A stretch of DNA of 64,000 bases. Source: Paenibacillus jilunlii (lineage in GTDB: Bacteria; Bacillota; Bacilli; Paenibacillales; Paenibacillaceae). The notes under the pieces are model-generated. The model searched no databases, was not told where the DNA came from, and was given only the letters and a program-made list of their open reading frames with translations. Numbering within the stretch: position 1 is the stretch's first letter; each line of letters starts with the position of its first letter. A program made the position numbers and the translations under genes. Below, one piece after another: positions 1 through 9,145 of this stretch. The stretch covers positions 186,001-250,000 of the forward strand of contig NZ_FNGM01000003.1 in the NCBI RefSeq assembly GCF_900102965.1, read 5' to 3'.

Positions 1-348
1 GCTTCTGGGAGAGGCGAATTATTCGAATTTATCGATACTTTAACATTTATGCGCAATGTAGTGTTGGGCCCGTTGGTACTCATTTGCAACGGCCATCCCC
101 CGAGAGGGGTTCGAAAGCTCGAGAAATACGCTCTTAAGGATCTGGGGGAACTAAAGGGAACGATTCCCATCCACAGCTTTGAAAGTTGCTACCATGCGCT
201 AAAAAATACAATCAAGATGTACCAACGTCTACGCCAAGTTTCGGAAATTTCACCTAGGAAGGAAGCAGAACGCATCTCAATTGAGTTTCTTGACGGTATT
301 CAGACAATTCCAGAAGCAACTTATTCAACTAAAGTAGAAACCGAGTAA
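1..348 (+). CDS. C-terminal part of a nucleotidyltransferase-like protein (5' end outside window)
   Basis: The reading frame is open from base 1 to a TAA at 346-348, so this is the last ~115 codons of a gene starting upstream of the window. An internal ATG at 49 could be mistaken for the start, but the coding frame continues before it (residues ending GELFEFIDTLTF). The GELFEFID...VLGPL stretch followed by a GVRKLE segment and a helical end resembles the C-terminal half of nucleotidyltransferases sometimes mis-labelled oxalate:formate antiporters. The catalytic half is not visible, so the assignment is tentative. It converges with the hydrolase gene at 462-1220. Confidence 0.5.
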   Translation, partial: ASGRGELFEFIDTLTFMRNVVLGPLVLICNGHPPRGVRKLEKYALKDLGELKGTIPIHSFESCYHALKNTIKMYQRLRQVSEISPRKEAERISIEFLDGIQTIPEATYSTKVETE

Positions 349-384
349 AGCAGTGGGCAACATTTTTTAGAAAAGAGCCTCATA

Positions 385-419
385 TGTAAGATCCCTGCCG
401 ATTCGGCAGGAATCTTACA
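385..419. terminator. Long hairpin between convergent genes
   Basis: TGTAAGAT (385-392) pairs with ATCTTACA (412-419), and CCTGCC with GGCAGG inside, giving an almost uninterrupted 15-bp stem with a small loop. It lies between the 3' ends of two convergent genes and probably stops transcription from both sides, although neither strand has a clear T-tract. Confidence 0.55.
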
Positions 420-461
420 ATGAGCAATGAGCAGAGGGGCAGAATTGTGCAGTAGGGGATT

Positions 462-1220
462 TTACAAGTTACGTTTGATTTGTTCGAAGCCCTCTTTAAT
501 TGTATCAATGACAATTTTCGGCTCGGAAAACTGAGGGAAATGCCCGCTTTTTGGAGCGGAAATATGTTTGCTGTACCTGGACAATGAGAGCAGTTCCATT
601 TGATGCTGCATCCGTTGTTTTTGGACAATATCGGGGATCATGCGATTTTCTTTCCCGCCAGTGATCACATATACAGGAATATCGGGGAACTCAGCGCTTG
701 CCTCGATTTGCCCCACTGTTTCTTTCACATATTTGTCTTCATTGAATTTTTTATGTGGAGATAAGAAATCAAATACCGTTAACATTTTGTTAATGGTTTT
801 TACAGCTTTTCCTTGATAATCCCCAAGACTTAAATCTTTCGGGTGGCTGGATTCCAGAAACACAACACCCGCTACTTCTCCCGGGTAACGCCGGGCATAT
901 AAATTTGCATATAATCCGCCTAATGAATGTCCAACCAGCAAGAAGGGAGGCTCAAAACCAACGATTGTTAATGCTTCCCGTAAGGTTTCAACAATCGTTA
1001 GCCCATCTTGGGGTTCTAGTGGCTTATCACTGCCCGCAACGCCAAAACGGTTATAGGAAAAAACAGAGCAGAACTCCGAAATTTCCGGCAGGATATTCAT
1101 CCAGCCCTCTATAGGTCCAGAACCGCCATTGATTAAAACAACATTGGGTTTGTGGTTCCCGCATATATTGTATTGCAGCTTCCCCCGTGATGTATTCAGA
1201 TTTAATAACTTTAGAGTCAA
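462..1220 (-). CDS. Alpha/beta-fold hydrolase
   Basis: A 252-residue alpha/beta hydrolase of the esterase/lipase-like group. The oxyanion region NGGSGPIEGW lies near residues 31-40, the nucleophile elbow GHSLGG near residue 97, and the catalytic His is likely the one in SGHFPQF near the C-terminus. There is no signal peptide, so it should be cytoplasmic. The start is TTG at 1220, preceded by GTGAGAGGCG, so the ribosome site is close and not ideal. Substrate cannot be told. It is probably a single-gene unit. A second, related hydrolase lies at 42540-43553. Confidence 0.8.
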   Translation of the reverse strand: MTLKLLNLNTSRGKLQYNICGNHKPNVVLINGGSGPIEGWMNILPEISEFCSVFSYNRFGVAGSDKPLEPQDGLTIVETLREALTIVGFEPPFLLVGHSLGGLYANLYARRYPGEVAGVVFLESSHPKDLSLGDYQGKAVKTINKMLTVFDFLSPHKKFNEDKYVKETVGQIEASAEFPDIPVYVITGGKENRMIPDIVQKQRMQHQMELLSLSRYSKHISAPKSGHFPQFSEPKIVIDTIKEGFEQIKRNL

Positions 1221-1390
1221 CGCCTCTCACCCCAACTTTGTAATCTCTGCTTTACGGGTAATACGATGGTGATTAGATTCTGGTTTCGTAGGAGATGGAT
1301 TTGCTGTTATGCCAGGCGAATTAATAACAAATGAAAGTTAACATAATATAAAATATGTGAACTGAGTAATATTGTAATCTCATGAACTAA

Positions 1391-1425
1391 CAGGCCTGCA
1401 CCGGAGAAGATCCAATGCAGGCCTG
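1391..1425 (-). terminator. Terminator-like hairpin after the HSL-type hydrolase
   Basis: A perfect 10-bp inverted repeat, CAGGCCTGCA (1391-1400) and TGCAGGCCTG (1416-1425). It lies 43 bases past the stop of the minus-strand hydrolase at 1468. On that strand the stem is followed by the T-rich TTAGTTCATG. The other side also reads TTTGCTGTTG, so it may act in both directions. The rest of 1221-1467 shows no gene. Confidence 0.6.
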
Positions 1426-1467
1426 TTTGCTGTTGTATATTAGATGAAGTAAATGCTAAAACGGGAT

Positions 1468-2418
1468 CTATTGACGCAGCCAGCTGATAGCCAGCAGGAG
1501 TGCTCCTTTTTTGGCGTTGGTCTCAGCCAGGGCATTCAGCATCACAAAGTCATGAATAATCCCCTGGAACCGGACTGCGGTTACGGAAACTCCGGCTTCA
1601 CGCAGTTTATTGGCGTAGGCTTCACCTTCATCCCGGAGGACATCGGCTTCACCGGTGATAATCAGCGCTTCGGGAAGCCCGCTAAGCTGCTCCAGACTGG
1701 CCCGCAACGGGGAGGCGGTGACCTGGGCACGCTCTTCTTCGCTGGTTGTATATTGGTCCCAGAACCATTTCATTCCGGTCCGCTGCAGGAAGTAGCCTTC
1801 TGCAAAGAGATGGTAGGATTCGGTATCAAAAGAAGCGTCCGTTACCGGATAGAACAATAGCTGCTTGGAAATTGCCGGGCCGCCCCGTTCCTTGGCCATC
1901 AGGGTAATGGCAGCAGTCATGTTGCCCCCGACACTGTCGCCGGCAACGGTTAATTTGCTTGTGTCAAAGCCATATTCAGAGCCATGCTCAGCAATCCAGG
2001 TCAGCACCGCATATATTTCTTCAATGGCTGTAGGGTATTTGGCTTCCGGCGAGAGGCTGTATTCCGGGAATACGACTGCTGCTCCGGCACCTGTCGCCAG
2101 TTCACGGATCAGCCGGTCATGGGTGTGGCTGTTGCCAAACACCCAGCCCGCCCCGTGGATATACAGAATGACAGGCAGAGTTTCACCTGAAGTATTTACC
2201 GGGCGGATAATCCGCACCCGAACCTCTCCGCCTGGCCCACCAGGAACCGTGAGGTCCTGAAGATCCGCTTCGGGTTTGTAAATCTCACTGGACTGTACGG
2301 TGTTCACCGTTTCGCGTCCTTTTTCAGGTCCCAGGTCAGGCAGAAATGGAGGTTCGGCATTGTCGTCGGCAAATTTCCGGGCTGCCGCTTCAAGAATGAT
2401 TTTATTATCTTTTGACAT
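1468..2418 (-). CDS. HSL-family alpha/beta hydrolase (acetyl-esterase/lipase like)
   Basis: A 316-residue hydrolase of the hormone-sensitive-lipase branch: oxyanion motif YIHGAGWVFG (usual HGGG replaced by HGAG), nucleophile motif GDSVGGN, an Asp in the GEADVLRDEGE segment and the catalytic His in GIIHDFVM near the end. It likely hydrolyses short acyl esters in the cytoplasm. The frame is open further upstream, but the start is placed at 2418 (MSKDNK) because a GAAGGAGA ribosome-binding site sits about 10 bases before it. Divergent from the sigma-factor operon at 2595. Confidence 0.85.
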   Translation of the reverse strand: MSKDNKIILEAAARKFADDNAEPPFLPDLGPEKGRETVNTVQSSEIYKPEADLQDLTVPGGPGGEVRVRIIRPVNTSGETLPVILYIHGAGWVFGNSHTHDRLIRELATGAGAAVVFPEYSLSPEAKYPTAIEEIYAVLTWIAEHGSEYGFDTSKLTVAGDSVGGNMTAAITLMAKERGGPAISKQLLFYPVTDASFDTESYHLFAEGYFLQRTGMKWFWDQYTTSEEERAQVTASPLRASLEQLSGLPEALIITGEADVLRDEGEAYANKLREAGVSVTAVRFQGIIHDFVMLNALAETNAKKGALLLAISWLRQ

Positions 2419-2594
2419 CGTCAATCGTCTCCTTCTATCCCATTTGGGCAGTCTCCTTTCATTCATAACCAGGTTTGCCTTTTCTGAAACGTCAGATGCT
2501 GCCAATAGAGGAGTCAGGAAATTGTATTGAATGAAAAGCGAACGGTTTGGCATGAAGGAAGTGTATAGTTTTTGATAGATAAGGGGGAGAGTGT

Positions 2595-3131
2595 GTGAAG
2601 GATTATCCTATTGCGAAGGAGAGGGCCAGGGAGATGTTCAAAGAGCATTCTTCCTATATCTACGGAGTTGCCTTGATGCTCACCCGCCAGCGGGTGCTGG
2701 CAGATGATATTACGCAGGAAACGTTTCTTCGCGCTTTTGCCAAATTTGATCATTATGACGACTCCAAACCATTAAGACCTTGGCTGTACCGGATCACCGT
2801 CAATACGGCGCGAAACATGCTGCGGAAAAAAAGCTGGAAGCAGCTGTTCACGGGACTACCAGTAATGGATGCAGAGGATTCTGCTGAATACATGGCGATG
2901 CAGGGCGAAGATAGTCAAATGTTATGGCATGCGGTAAGCCGGCTAAGCTTAAAACAGCGTGAAGTGATTACGCTTCATTATTATGCGGGACTGCCCCTGC
3001 CAGAGACGGCCTCGGCTTTGGGCATACCGCTTGGAACCTGCAAATCACGCCTGCATGCGGCACTGGAGAAATTGCGGCTGCACTGTGAAAAAGAACCGGA
3101 GCTTCAGACACTGAAGGAGGGGTTGAAATGA
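2595..3131 (+). CDS. ECF-type RNA polymerase sigma factor
   Basis: A 178-residue sigma-70 family ECF factor. Region 2 is seen as DDITQETFLRAF and the following RPWLYRITVNTARN. Region 4 is the helix-turn-helix LKQREVITLHYYAGLPLPETA with CKSRLHAALEKL. It directs RNA polymerase to a small regulon, probably an envelope-stress one. The GTG start at 2595 is preceded by AAGGGGGAGA. The stop overlaps the start of the next gene by four bases (ATGA), so sigma factor and its membrane regulator are translationally coupled. The target promoter is unknown and no convincing ECF self-promoter was identified. Confidence 0.9.
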   Translation: MKDYPIAKERAREMFKEHSSYIYGVALMLTRQRVLADDITQETFLRAFAKFDHYDDSKPLRPWLYRITVNTARNMLRKKSWKQLFTGLPVMDAEDSAEYMAMQGEDSQMLWHAVSRLSLKQREVITLHYYAGLPLPETASALGIPLGTCKSRLHAALEKLRLHCEKEPELQTLKEGLK

Positions 3132-4204
3132 AACTTCATAACCGTCGGGAGGCAGCCGGGCATGAGATATTGGCTGATGATTTGCAGCGTGAAGGTAAAA
3201 GATTGGCGGAACAGTACAAACCATCTTTTGAATTCGAAGAAGTGTGGTCGAAATTCGAGCAGGCCGGCAATCTTCCCTGGACCAAACAGAGACCCTTTTC
3301 CGGATGGCTCACATGGGGGGCAGGTATTGCTGTCTCACTGGTCGTAGCTTCAGGCGTGTTAATCGGCATTGGGGCAGTTTCCCCACAAGTGGCCGAAGCT
3401 TTGCGGAGCATCCCTTTTTTCGATTATTTATATGCCAAAGGGCGAGATACCGATGATTTGAAGCGGATAGAAGAGAAAAATCTAAGTACAACTGCGAACG
3501 CTTCAGCAAAGGATAAAGGAATAGAATTTAATGTGGTTAATGTTTTTTATGATGGCATTCAGCTGGTGTTGAACTATGAAGTGAGTTACCCTGAATCCAC
3601 TCCTAAGTTGACCGAAAAAGAAGCTCAGGTGTACTACAATCTTACCTTCTCAGGAATTCAGCCTCAAGCGATCTCCACGCATGATTTTACGATTACCGGC
3701 GAGCATACTTTTGTAGGTACGACCCGCATGAGTATTGGGGACAAGGATATGCCTGCGCAGTTGCAGCTTAACATGACGGTGGATTGTATCGGCACCACAA
3801 GGGGAACGTGGGATGTTTCCATCCCTCTAAACAAACAAAAAAGTGATGAACTGACGAAAATCGTCTACCCTAAAAACCTGGAATTCACCTATAAAAACAC
3901 CAAATATACTATCGATAAGCTGGTATTCGGCCCGGTAACCACTCAAGTAGTGATTGGAAATGTTATGCCCTATTATCTGTTTGATTTGGCGATGGAGGAT
4001 GATAAGGGGAACTTATACAGGAACTATGGAGGGAGTGGAGCTACTCAGGATTACTATTATTTTAATTTGCCGCCGCTGACGGAGCTGAATTCCCATCCCA
4101 AAGATGTAACATTAACTTTGACTGAGCATGGAGGTCCCAATACCCCTTCCGATGAAGTACAGTTGTTCAAATGTAAAATTCCTTTGGAGTGGGATAAAGA
4201 ATAA
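3128..4204 (+). CDS. DUF4179-type membrane anti-sigma factor
   Basis: A 358-residue protein with a ~70-residue cytoplasmic N-terminus, one membrane segment (about residues 64-88, LTWGAGIAVSLVVASGVLIGIG) and a large extracytoplasmic domain beginning SPQVAEALRSIPFFDYLY, typical of DUF4179 proteins encoded beside ECF sigma factors. Four-base ATGA overlap with the sigma gene supports the inference that the short N-terminal region holds the sigma factor inactive until the outer domain senses a signal. No protease site is recognisable by eye. It is followed by a GC-rich inverted repeat. Confidence 0.85.
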   Translation: MKLHNRREAAGHEILADDLQREGKRLAEQYKPSFEFEEVWSKFEQAGNLPWTKQRPFSGWLTWGAGIAVSLVVASGVLIGIGAVSPQVAEALRSIPFFDYLYAKGRDTDDLKRIEEKNLSTTANASAKDKGIEFNVVNVFYDGIQLVLNYEVSYPESTPKLTEKEAQVYYNLTFSGIQPQAISTHDFTITGEHTFVGTTRMSIGDKDMPAQLQLNMTVDCIGTTRGTWDVSIPLNKQKSDELTKIVYPKNLEFTYKNTKYTIDKLVFGPVTTQVVIGNVMPYYLFDLAMEDDKGNLYRNYGGSGATQDYYYFNLPPLTELNSHPKDVTLTLTEHGGPNTPSDEVQLFKCKIPLEWDKE

Positions 4205-4210
4205 CAAGAA

Positions 4211-4251
4211 CAGGCCGCAGCGGCATTGGGAACAAGGACGGTTGCGGCCTG
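4211..4251 (+). terminator. Inverted repeat after the sigma/anti-sigma operon
   Basis: CAGGCCGCA (4211-4219) and TGCGGCCTG (4243-4251) form a 9-bp stem just after the DUF4179 stop. There is no proper T-tract (CTGTCTGGTG follows), so it may be a weak terminator between this gene and the convergent exporter gene. Confidence 0.45.
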
Positions 4252-4309
4252 CTGTCTGGTGCGTGGTAGCTATATAAATAGTCACCGTGATTCGTTCACT
4301 GCGATGAAG

Positions 4310-5620
4310 TTAAAGTACTTGGCGCTTAGCCTCTTCCGGCTCACCAGGGGCCAGCTTAAGCTGGACATTCCTGCGTCCCGTTCTGATATAGACAATCAGG
4401 AAAAAGAGGGCGGTAATCAGCAGCGGATAGCCAATGGCCCAGCCGGTAAAAGGAAACACAGCCGCAGTCGCGGCAAAGGAAATCCAACTGATTCCAACGC
4501 CCAGCCGGTTGCCTTTCAGCAGCCGGATTCCTGCTGCGCAGCCCCCGATATACGTCAAAATGAAGGTGGCATTGGGAAACTGGATCAAGGTTGTGATCGA
4601 CAGCCAGCCGGTGCCATACAGAAACAGCACCGCAGCAAAACACAGCAGCAGGAAGCCGATGGCACCTGTCGGTGTCTGATAGCGGCTGGACAAGCGGCCC
4701 ATCCATTTCGGGGCGTAGCCCTGCCGGGATAGGGCGAACGCTACCCGTGAAGCCGCTCCGGTATACGCGATAATGGTTGCGGTGCAGATGAAGAGCCCGG
4801 TCAGACCGGCGATAAATCCGCCCCAGGAGCCCAGCGGCTGGCTGATGATCCAGACGAGGGAGGAATCCGCTCCGCCCCGCAGATAGCTCTGGGTACCGAC
4901 AGTGGCAAGAGCGGACAGGAAGTATAGGACACCAACAATAATGGCAGCGATGGTGACGCCCCGGACTGCAGCCCGCTGCGGGTCTTTGAACTCCTCTGAC
5001 AGGTGCGAAACGGCTTCCCAGCCGATAAAACACCAAAACAATATTGCCGCTGCCTGGCCGATGCTCATCCAGCCATGCGGAGCGAAAGGCGTGAAGTGCA
5101 CACTTTCCATCCGGGGAAGCGCGGCGGCGAAGGAGAATACCAATACAGCGATGATAGCGATTACCACAGCAATCTGTACTTTCCCGGCAACCTGCATCCC
5201 GATCCAGTTCGTAACCAGACCAGCTCCCAGCATGGCTGCGGCCAGGGCAATTCTGGCGTTGTCTCCCCAGCCCATAGCTGCGGTCATGTAGCCTGCACCG
5301 GTTAATGCGGCGACGGGACCGCCAATCGGTACTGACATCAGGAAGAACCAGCCGACCAAGGCTCCGGCCTTCGGGCCAAAAGCCAGCGTGACGAAGTGGG
5401 AGACACCTCCCGCATTCGGAAACCGGGCAGAGAGAAGACCCATCGATAGAGCCAGGGGCAGAATCAGGAGGGTCATAAATCCCCAAGCAAGCAGGGAGGC
5501 CGGCCCAGCCATCTCTGCCGCAAGTCCGGGGACGATCAGGACCCCTGACCCCAGCACGGCGCCAATATACAGGGCGATGGCCTGCGGCATTCCGATATTG
5601 CGTTGTAAAGTTTCTTTCAT
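4310..5620 (-). CDS. APC-family amino-acid permease/exporter, YjeH-like
   Basis: A 436-residue membrane protein with about 12 hydrophobic segments. The start of TM1 (YIGAVLGSGVLIVPGLAAEMAG) carries the unwound glycine-rich motif of the APC superfamily, and PNAGGVSHFV plus FWCFIGWEAVSHLSEEFKDP closely resemble E. coli YjeH, an exporter of methionine and branched-chain amino acids. Export rather than uptake is therefore likely. It is transcribed divergently from a LysR-type regulator (5751), a common arrangement for amino-acid exporters controlled by their neighbour. The 130-bp gap holds several ATCAGAT/GATATA half-sites but no operator I can define. Confidence 0.8.
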   Translation of the reverse strand: MKETLQRNIGMPQAIALYIGAVLGSGVLIVPGLAAEMAGPASLLAWGFMTLLILPLALSMGLLSARFPNAGGVSHFVTLAFGPKAGALVGWFFLMSVPIGGPVAALTGAGYMTAAMGWGDNARIALAAAMLGAGLVTNWIGMQVAGKVQIAVVIAIIAVLVFSFAAALPRMESVHFTPFAPHGWMSIGQAAAILFWCFIGWEAVSHLSEEFKDPQRAAVRGVTIAAIIVGVLYFLSALATVGTQSYLRGGADSSLVWIISQPLGSWGGFIAGLTGLFICTATIIAYTGAASRVAFALSRQGYAPKWMGRLSSRYQTPTGAIGFLLLCFAAVLFLYGTGWLSITTLIQFPNATFILTYIGGCAAGIRLLKGNRLGVGISWISFAATAAVFPFTGWAIGYPLLITALFFLIVYIRTGRRNVQLKLAPGEPEEAKRQVL

Positions 5621-5750
5621 AATAATTATGGCCCGCTTTCCTTGTATTTATATATAGAGTATCAGATAATAGATCCATTGGAAAAACGGAATTATCAGAT
5701 CATATCCATTCAAAAAACCGATGATATAGTTCAGCAAAGGGGGAAGTCAA

Positions 5751-6686
5751 GTGGAATCGCGCCACCTGTTCACGTTTCTAGTCGTAGTGGAAACCGGCAG
5801 CTTTACACGAGCCGCCCAGAAGCTGGATTATGCGCAGTCCAGCATTACTGCGCAGATCCAGGCGCTTGAAGCAGAGCTGGGCCAGCCGCTGTTTGACCGT
5901 ATCAGCAAAAAGATCATTCTCACCGACGCCGGACGCCGTCTGCTCCCCTACGCTCAGGAAATCTCCCGGATGCATACCTTGGCTGAGGTTGCGCTGCGTT
6001 CGGATACTGAACTGTCCGGAGCACTGCGCATTGGCGCACCGGAGTCGCTGGCCGCGTTCCGGCTGCCGGGCATTATTAAGGAATTCCGCGGGCGCTATCC
6101 TCAGGTGCAAATCACCCTGAAGCCGGGTGCCTGCTGGGAGCTTACCGAATTCGTCCGTTCCGGAGAGCTGGATCTGGTGTTTCTCCTGCAACCGGAGACG
6201 GAGTATAGGGATCTTCACACGGAGACGCTCATTCATGAGGCGATGGCGTTGGTTACTCCGCTGGGTCATCCGCTTCTGGAGCTCGCTGAGGTACTGCCGC
6301 TTCATCTGAAAGATGAGACTATTCTGCACACCGAAACCGGCTGCACCTACCGGACCTTGTTCGAGCGCCATTTGAACAGTCACGGTGTATTCCCCGATCC
6401 GAAACTGGAATTCTGGAGTGTTGAAGCGATCAAGCAGTGCGTGATGGCCGGTCTGGGCCTTTCATTTTTACCGATGATTACAGTCCAGAGTGAGCTGGCC
6501 GAAGGCAAGCTGGCCCGGCTGCAATGGAATGACGAGTCGCAGCGGGTAGCTACCCAAATCGCTTACCACCACAAAAAGTGGAAATCACCGGCACTTGCAG
6601 AATTCCTGTCTACAATTCAGAAACACGCGGCAGAGTGGAGAAATGGGGCACCATACACAACAAAATCGAGCCTGTTATCTAGTTAA
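5751..6686 (+). CDS. LysR-family transcriptional regulator
   Basis: A 311-residue LysR protein. The N-terminal winged helix (FLVVVETGSFTRAAQKLDYAQSSITAQIQ) is followed by a linker helix and a periplasmic-binding-protein-like effector domain from about residue 90. GTG start at 5751, preceded by AAAGGGGGAAG. The divergent YjeH-type exporter is the likely target, with the effector probably an amino acid; this is inference from position. The shared 5621-5750 region would hold its operator. Confidence 0.88.
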   Translation: MESRHLFTFLVVVETGSFTRAAQKLDYAQSSITAQIQALEAELGQPLFDRISKKIILTDAGRRLLPYAQEISRMHTLAEVALRSDTELSGALRIGAPESLAAFRLPGIIKEFRGRYPQVQITLKPGACWELTEFVRSGELDLVFLLQPETEYRDLHTETLIHEAMALVTPLGHPLLELAEVLPLHLKDETILHTETGCTYRTLFERHLNSHGVFPDPKLEFWSVEAIKQCVMAGLGLSFLPMITVQSELAEGKLARLQWNDESQRVATQIAYHHKKWKSPALAEFLSTIQKHAAEWRNGAPYTTKSSLLSS

Positions 6687-6746
6687 TTCTTATGAACTTA
6701 TTCTATGGTAGAATAGATTGTTATGAACTCGGAGAGGAGATAGGAC

Positions 6747-7658
6747 ATGAATGATTCTGAGCCTGATTATGAGGAAGAACTGGAGGCTTTTCTCATTTGG
6801 ATGAAGGATGCCGGATTTACCCCTTATACCCAGAAGTCCTATCTCGCCGATGTGCGGGAGTTCCTGGGGAGTCTGAACGGCAAAAGCCTGGAGAACGTCA
6901 AGAAGCTGCACATCATCTCCTATTTAACCTCGGTCCGTGAGCGGGGGGTCAGTGATGCTACGCGTAACCGTAAGCATGCTTCGGTCAATTGCCTGTTCAA
7001 GGCGCTGATGGAGCTGGAGCTGCTGGCCGCCAATCCTGCAGCGGGAATCAAGAAATCCAAGACCGAAAAAAACCGTGAGCCCGTCTACCTGGAAGAACAT
7101 GAACTGCAGCGGTTTTTGTCTGCGGTTGAAGGCAAGTACAGAAGCAGGAATCTGGCGGTCTTTCTGCTAATGTCCTACATGGGATTGCGGGTAGGGGAGG
7201 TACATACCCTGAACTTAAGTGATTATAATGCGGAACGCCCGACGCTCCGTGTTTTCGGAAAAGGCCGCAAATGGCGGAATATTCCGGTGCCTGCGGAGCT
7301 GGCTCCTTTTTTGGAGCAGGCCCTGTCTGAGCGGCTGGAGCCTTGGCGCAGCAAGGAGGAAGCGATGTTCATTTCGCAAAAAGGGCGCAGGCTCTCGATT
7401 CGCGGTATTCAGGGGATTGCTGCTGACACCTTTGGCCGTTACCAAGCGGAAGTTCCCGCTGCCCGCCGCAGGCCATACTCCAGCCATAAGCTGCGCCATT
7501 CTTTCGCCACCATGCTGCTGCGCAAAGGGGCAGACTTGCGGACCGTGCAGGAGCTGCTGGGCCACTCGTCCATCCAGACCACTACCGTGTATACGCATAT
7601 CACCAGCCGGGAGAAGGAAGAAGCCATGGCCCGGCTGCAGATCAGCATGCCAAAGTAA
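6747..7658 (+). CDS. Tyrosine recombinase of the XerC/XerD type
   Basis: A 303-residue site-specific recombinase. The N-terminal core-binding SAM-like domain (about 1-95) is followed by the catalytic domain with Arg in [11 protein letters not shown], Lys in the FGKGRKWR hairpin, HKLRHSFAT, the GH of [10 protein letters not shown] and the nucleophile Tyr in TTVYTHI. All catalytic positions are present, so it should be active. It stands alone with a GAGAGGAGATAG ribosome site. It could be an extra Xer paralogue or a domesticated integrase; no att repeats or phage genes flank it, so a chromosomal Xer-like role is more likely. Confidence 0.85.
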   Translation: MNDSEPDYEEELEAFLIWMKDAGFTPYTQKSYLADVREFLGSLNGKSLENVKKLHIISYLTSVRERGVSDATRNRKHASVNCLFKALMELELLAANPAAGIKKSKTEKNREPVYLEEHELQRFLSAVEGKYRSRNLAVFLLMSYMGLRVGEVHTLNLSDYNAERPTLRVFGKGRKWRNIPVPAELAPFLEQALSERLEPWRSKEEAMFISQKGRRLSIRGIQGIAADTFGRYQAEVPAARRRPYSSHKLRHSFATMLLRKGADLRTVQELLGHSSIQTTTVYTHITSREKEEAMARLQISMPK

Positions 7659-7875
7659 TTGTTACATTCTATTTGCGGCAGGCCGTCCAGCACGAACTTT
7701 AATACGGGGACAGCATAAAGCCGGAAAGCTTTAAATGGGCAAGGACCTATTTCATTGGCAGACATGACGATTCATGTTATATTTGTTGAGTTCAGAAGCT
7801 CCGTCCTTTCAGTATGGGGGTTATTCTCCATGACTTGAAGGGCGTTTTCTTTGTTTGCCGCTTTTCAGCAGCCCG

Positions 7876-7920
7876 ACAAAAAGACTATCTCCTCCCTCGA
7901 TGTGAGGGGGAGATAGTCTC
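7876..7920 (-). terminator. Rho-independent terminator of ldh
   Basis: GACTATCTCC (7883-7892) pairs with GGAGATAGTC (7910-7919). On the minus strand the stem is followed by TTTTTGTC. It sits 20 bases beyond the ldh stop. The remaining gap 7659-7875 shows no gene. Confidence 0.9.
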
Positions 7921-7939
7921 TGTTATTGCTAAGCTTGTC

Positions 7940-8866
7940 CTACAGTTCCAGCTTAGAGATTTCACTCTTCAGCTTCTCAGCGGATTGCTGGAACAAGGTT
8001 TTCTCATCTTCACTGAGCGGAAGATCCAGCACTTCACGTACACCGGAACGGTCAACAACGCATGGGGCACCCAGGAATACATCGGATACTCCATTATAGT
8101 TGTTCAACAGTGTGGAGACATTCAGTACAGCACCTTCATTGTGCAGAATGGAAACTACGATCCGGTCCAGTGCCAGTGCGATCGCATAGGAGGTTGAACC
8201 TTTGGCATCAATGATTTCGTAAGCGGCATTTTTGGTATCCTCGAAGATTTCCTTGCGTTCCGCATCGTCAAAGCCAAGATCGATTCCGGCAACGTTGGCC
8301 AGACTCCATACCGGAAGCTCGGAATCTCCATGCTCACCGATAATCTGACCGTGAATGCTGCGCGGGTCGATTTCTTTGTGCAGGCCGATCAGGTAGCGGA
8401 ATCTGGCACTGTCAAGCACCGTACCCGAGCCGATAACACGTCTGCGGTCGAAACCGCTGATCTTCAGGGTGGCATAAGCCAGAATGTCCACCGGATTCGT
8501 CGCGATCAGCAGAATAGCGTGCTGGTTGTATTTGGTGATTTTTTGGATGATGTCTTTAAAAATGGAAATGTTTTTACGCAGCAGATCAATCCGGGTTTCC
8601 CCCGGTTTCTGGGAGGCGCCGGCGGTCACAATAATGATATCTGCTTCGCGGCAATCTTCATAGGTTCCTGCCCAGAGCTTCACACCACCGACAAAAGGCA
8701 TGCCATGGTTCATATCTAATGCTTCACCAAGTGCTTTCTGATGATTGACGTCAATAAGCACCAGTTCCTGCATGCGTCTGCGCAGAAGCAAAGTATAGGC
8801 AGTTGTCGTACCGACAGCACCTGTACCGATCACTACGACACGATTTGGTTTGAATGGGGGGGCCAT
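7940..8866 (-). CDS. ldh: L-lactate dehydrogenase
   Basis: A 308-residue NAD-dependent L-lactate dehydrogenase, converting pyruvate to lactate with NADH in fermentation. It has the Rossmann motif VIGTGAVGTT near residue 12, substrate-binding Arg in DLLRKN, ATNPVDI, and the catalytic His in GEHGDSE. The frame is open upstream to 9031, but the start is placed at 8866 (MAPPFKP) with AGGAGG upstream. Single-gene unit with its own terminator. A Rex or FNR site would be expected in front; none is convincing. Malate dehydrogenase is less likely given overall motif fit. Confidence 0.9.
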   Translation of the reverse strand: MAPPFKPNRVVVIGTGAVGTTTAYTLLLRRRMQELVLIDVNHQKALGEALDMNHGMPFVGGVKLWAGTYEDCREADIIIVTAGASQKPGETRIDLLRKNISIFKDIIQKITKYNQHAILLIATNPVDILAYATLKISGFDRRRVIGSGTVLDSARFRYLIGLHKEIDPRSIHGQIIGEHGDSELPVWSLANVAGIDLGFDDAERKEIFEDTKNAAYEIIDAKGSTSYAIALALDRIVVSILHNEGAVLNVSTLLNNYNGVSDVFLGAPCVVDRSGVREVLDLPLSEDEKTLFQQSAEKLKSEISKLEL

Positions 8867-9145
8867 TGCTACATCTCCTCCTGAGTTTTTGAAGTTTTTG
8901 TGTCCAATCTTATCCATCATAATCGCTAAGGTTAGTGTTTTCAAGCGGTCTGCTTTTAATCCATTACCCGAAATTGGGCGGGTTAACAAGAATTTTGGAA
9001 GAACGGAGCAAGTTATGTTTAGTATTTCCACGTTTCCTGTAATTATCGGTGCTGGGGCTTAAAAGGTCAGCCCCTTCACAATAGCAATATCTATTAATAC
9101 CTATTAATACAAGAAGTTATTAAGAAGACAGGGGAGAATTTACGA

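Noticed and set aside
4356..5678. 440-codon minus-strand frame overlapping the YjeH-like exporter
   Set aside because: It is the same strand in another frame, full of Arg/Cys/His, without membrane segments; the exporter frame is the real one.
6747..7658. Phage integrase marking a prophage or integrative element
   Set aside because: No att-like repeats, tRNA gene, or phage or conjugation genes are nearby; the gene resembles chromosomal XerC/D proteins.
8867..9030. Possible Rex or FNR site in front of ldh
   Set aside because: No TTGTGA-type palindrome of acceptable quality is present.
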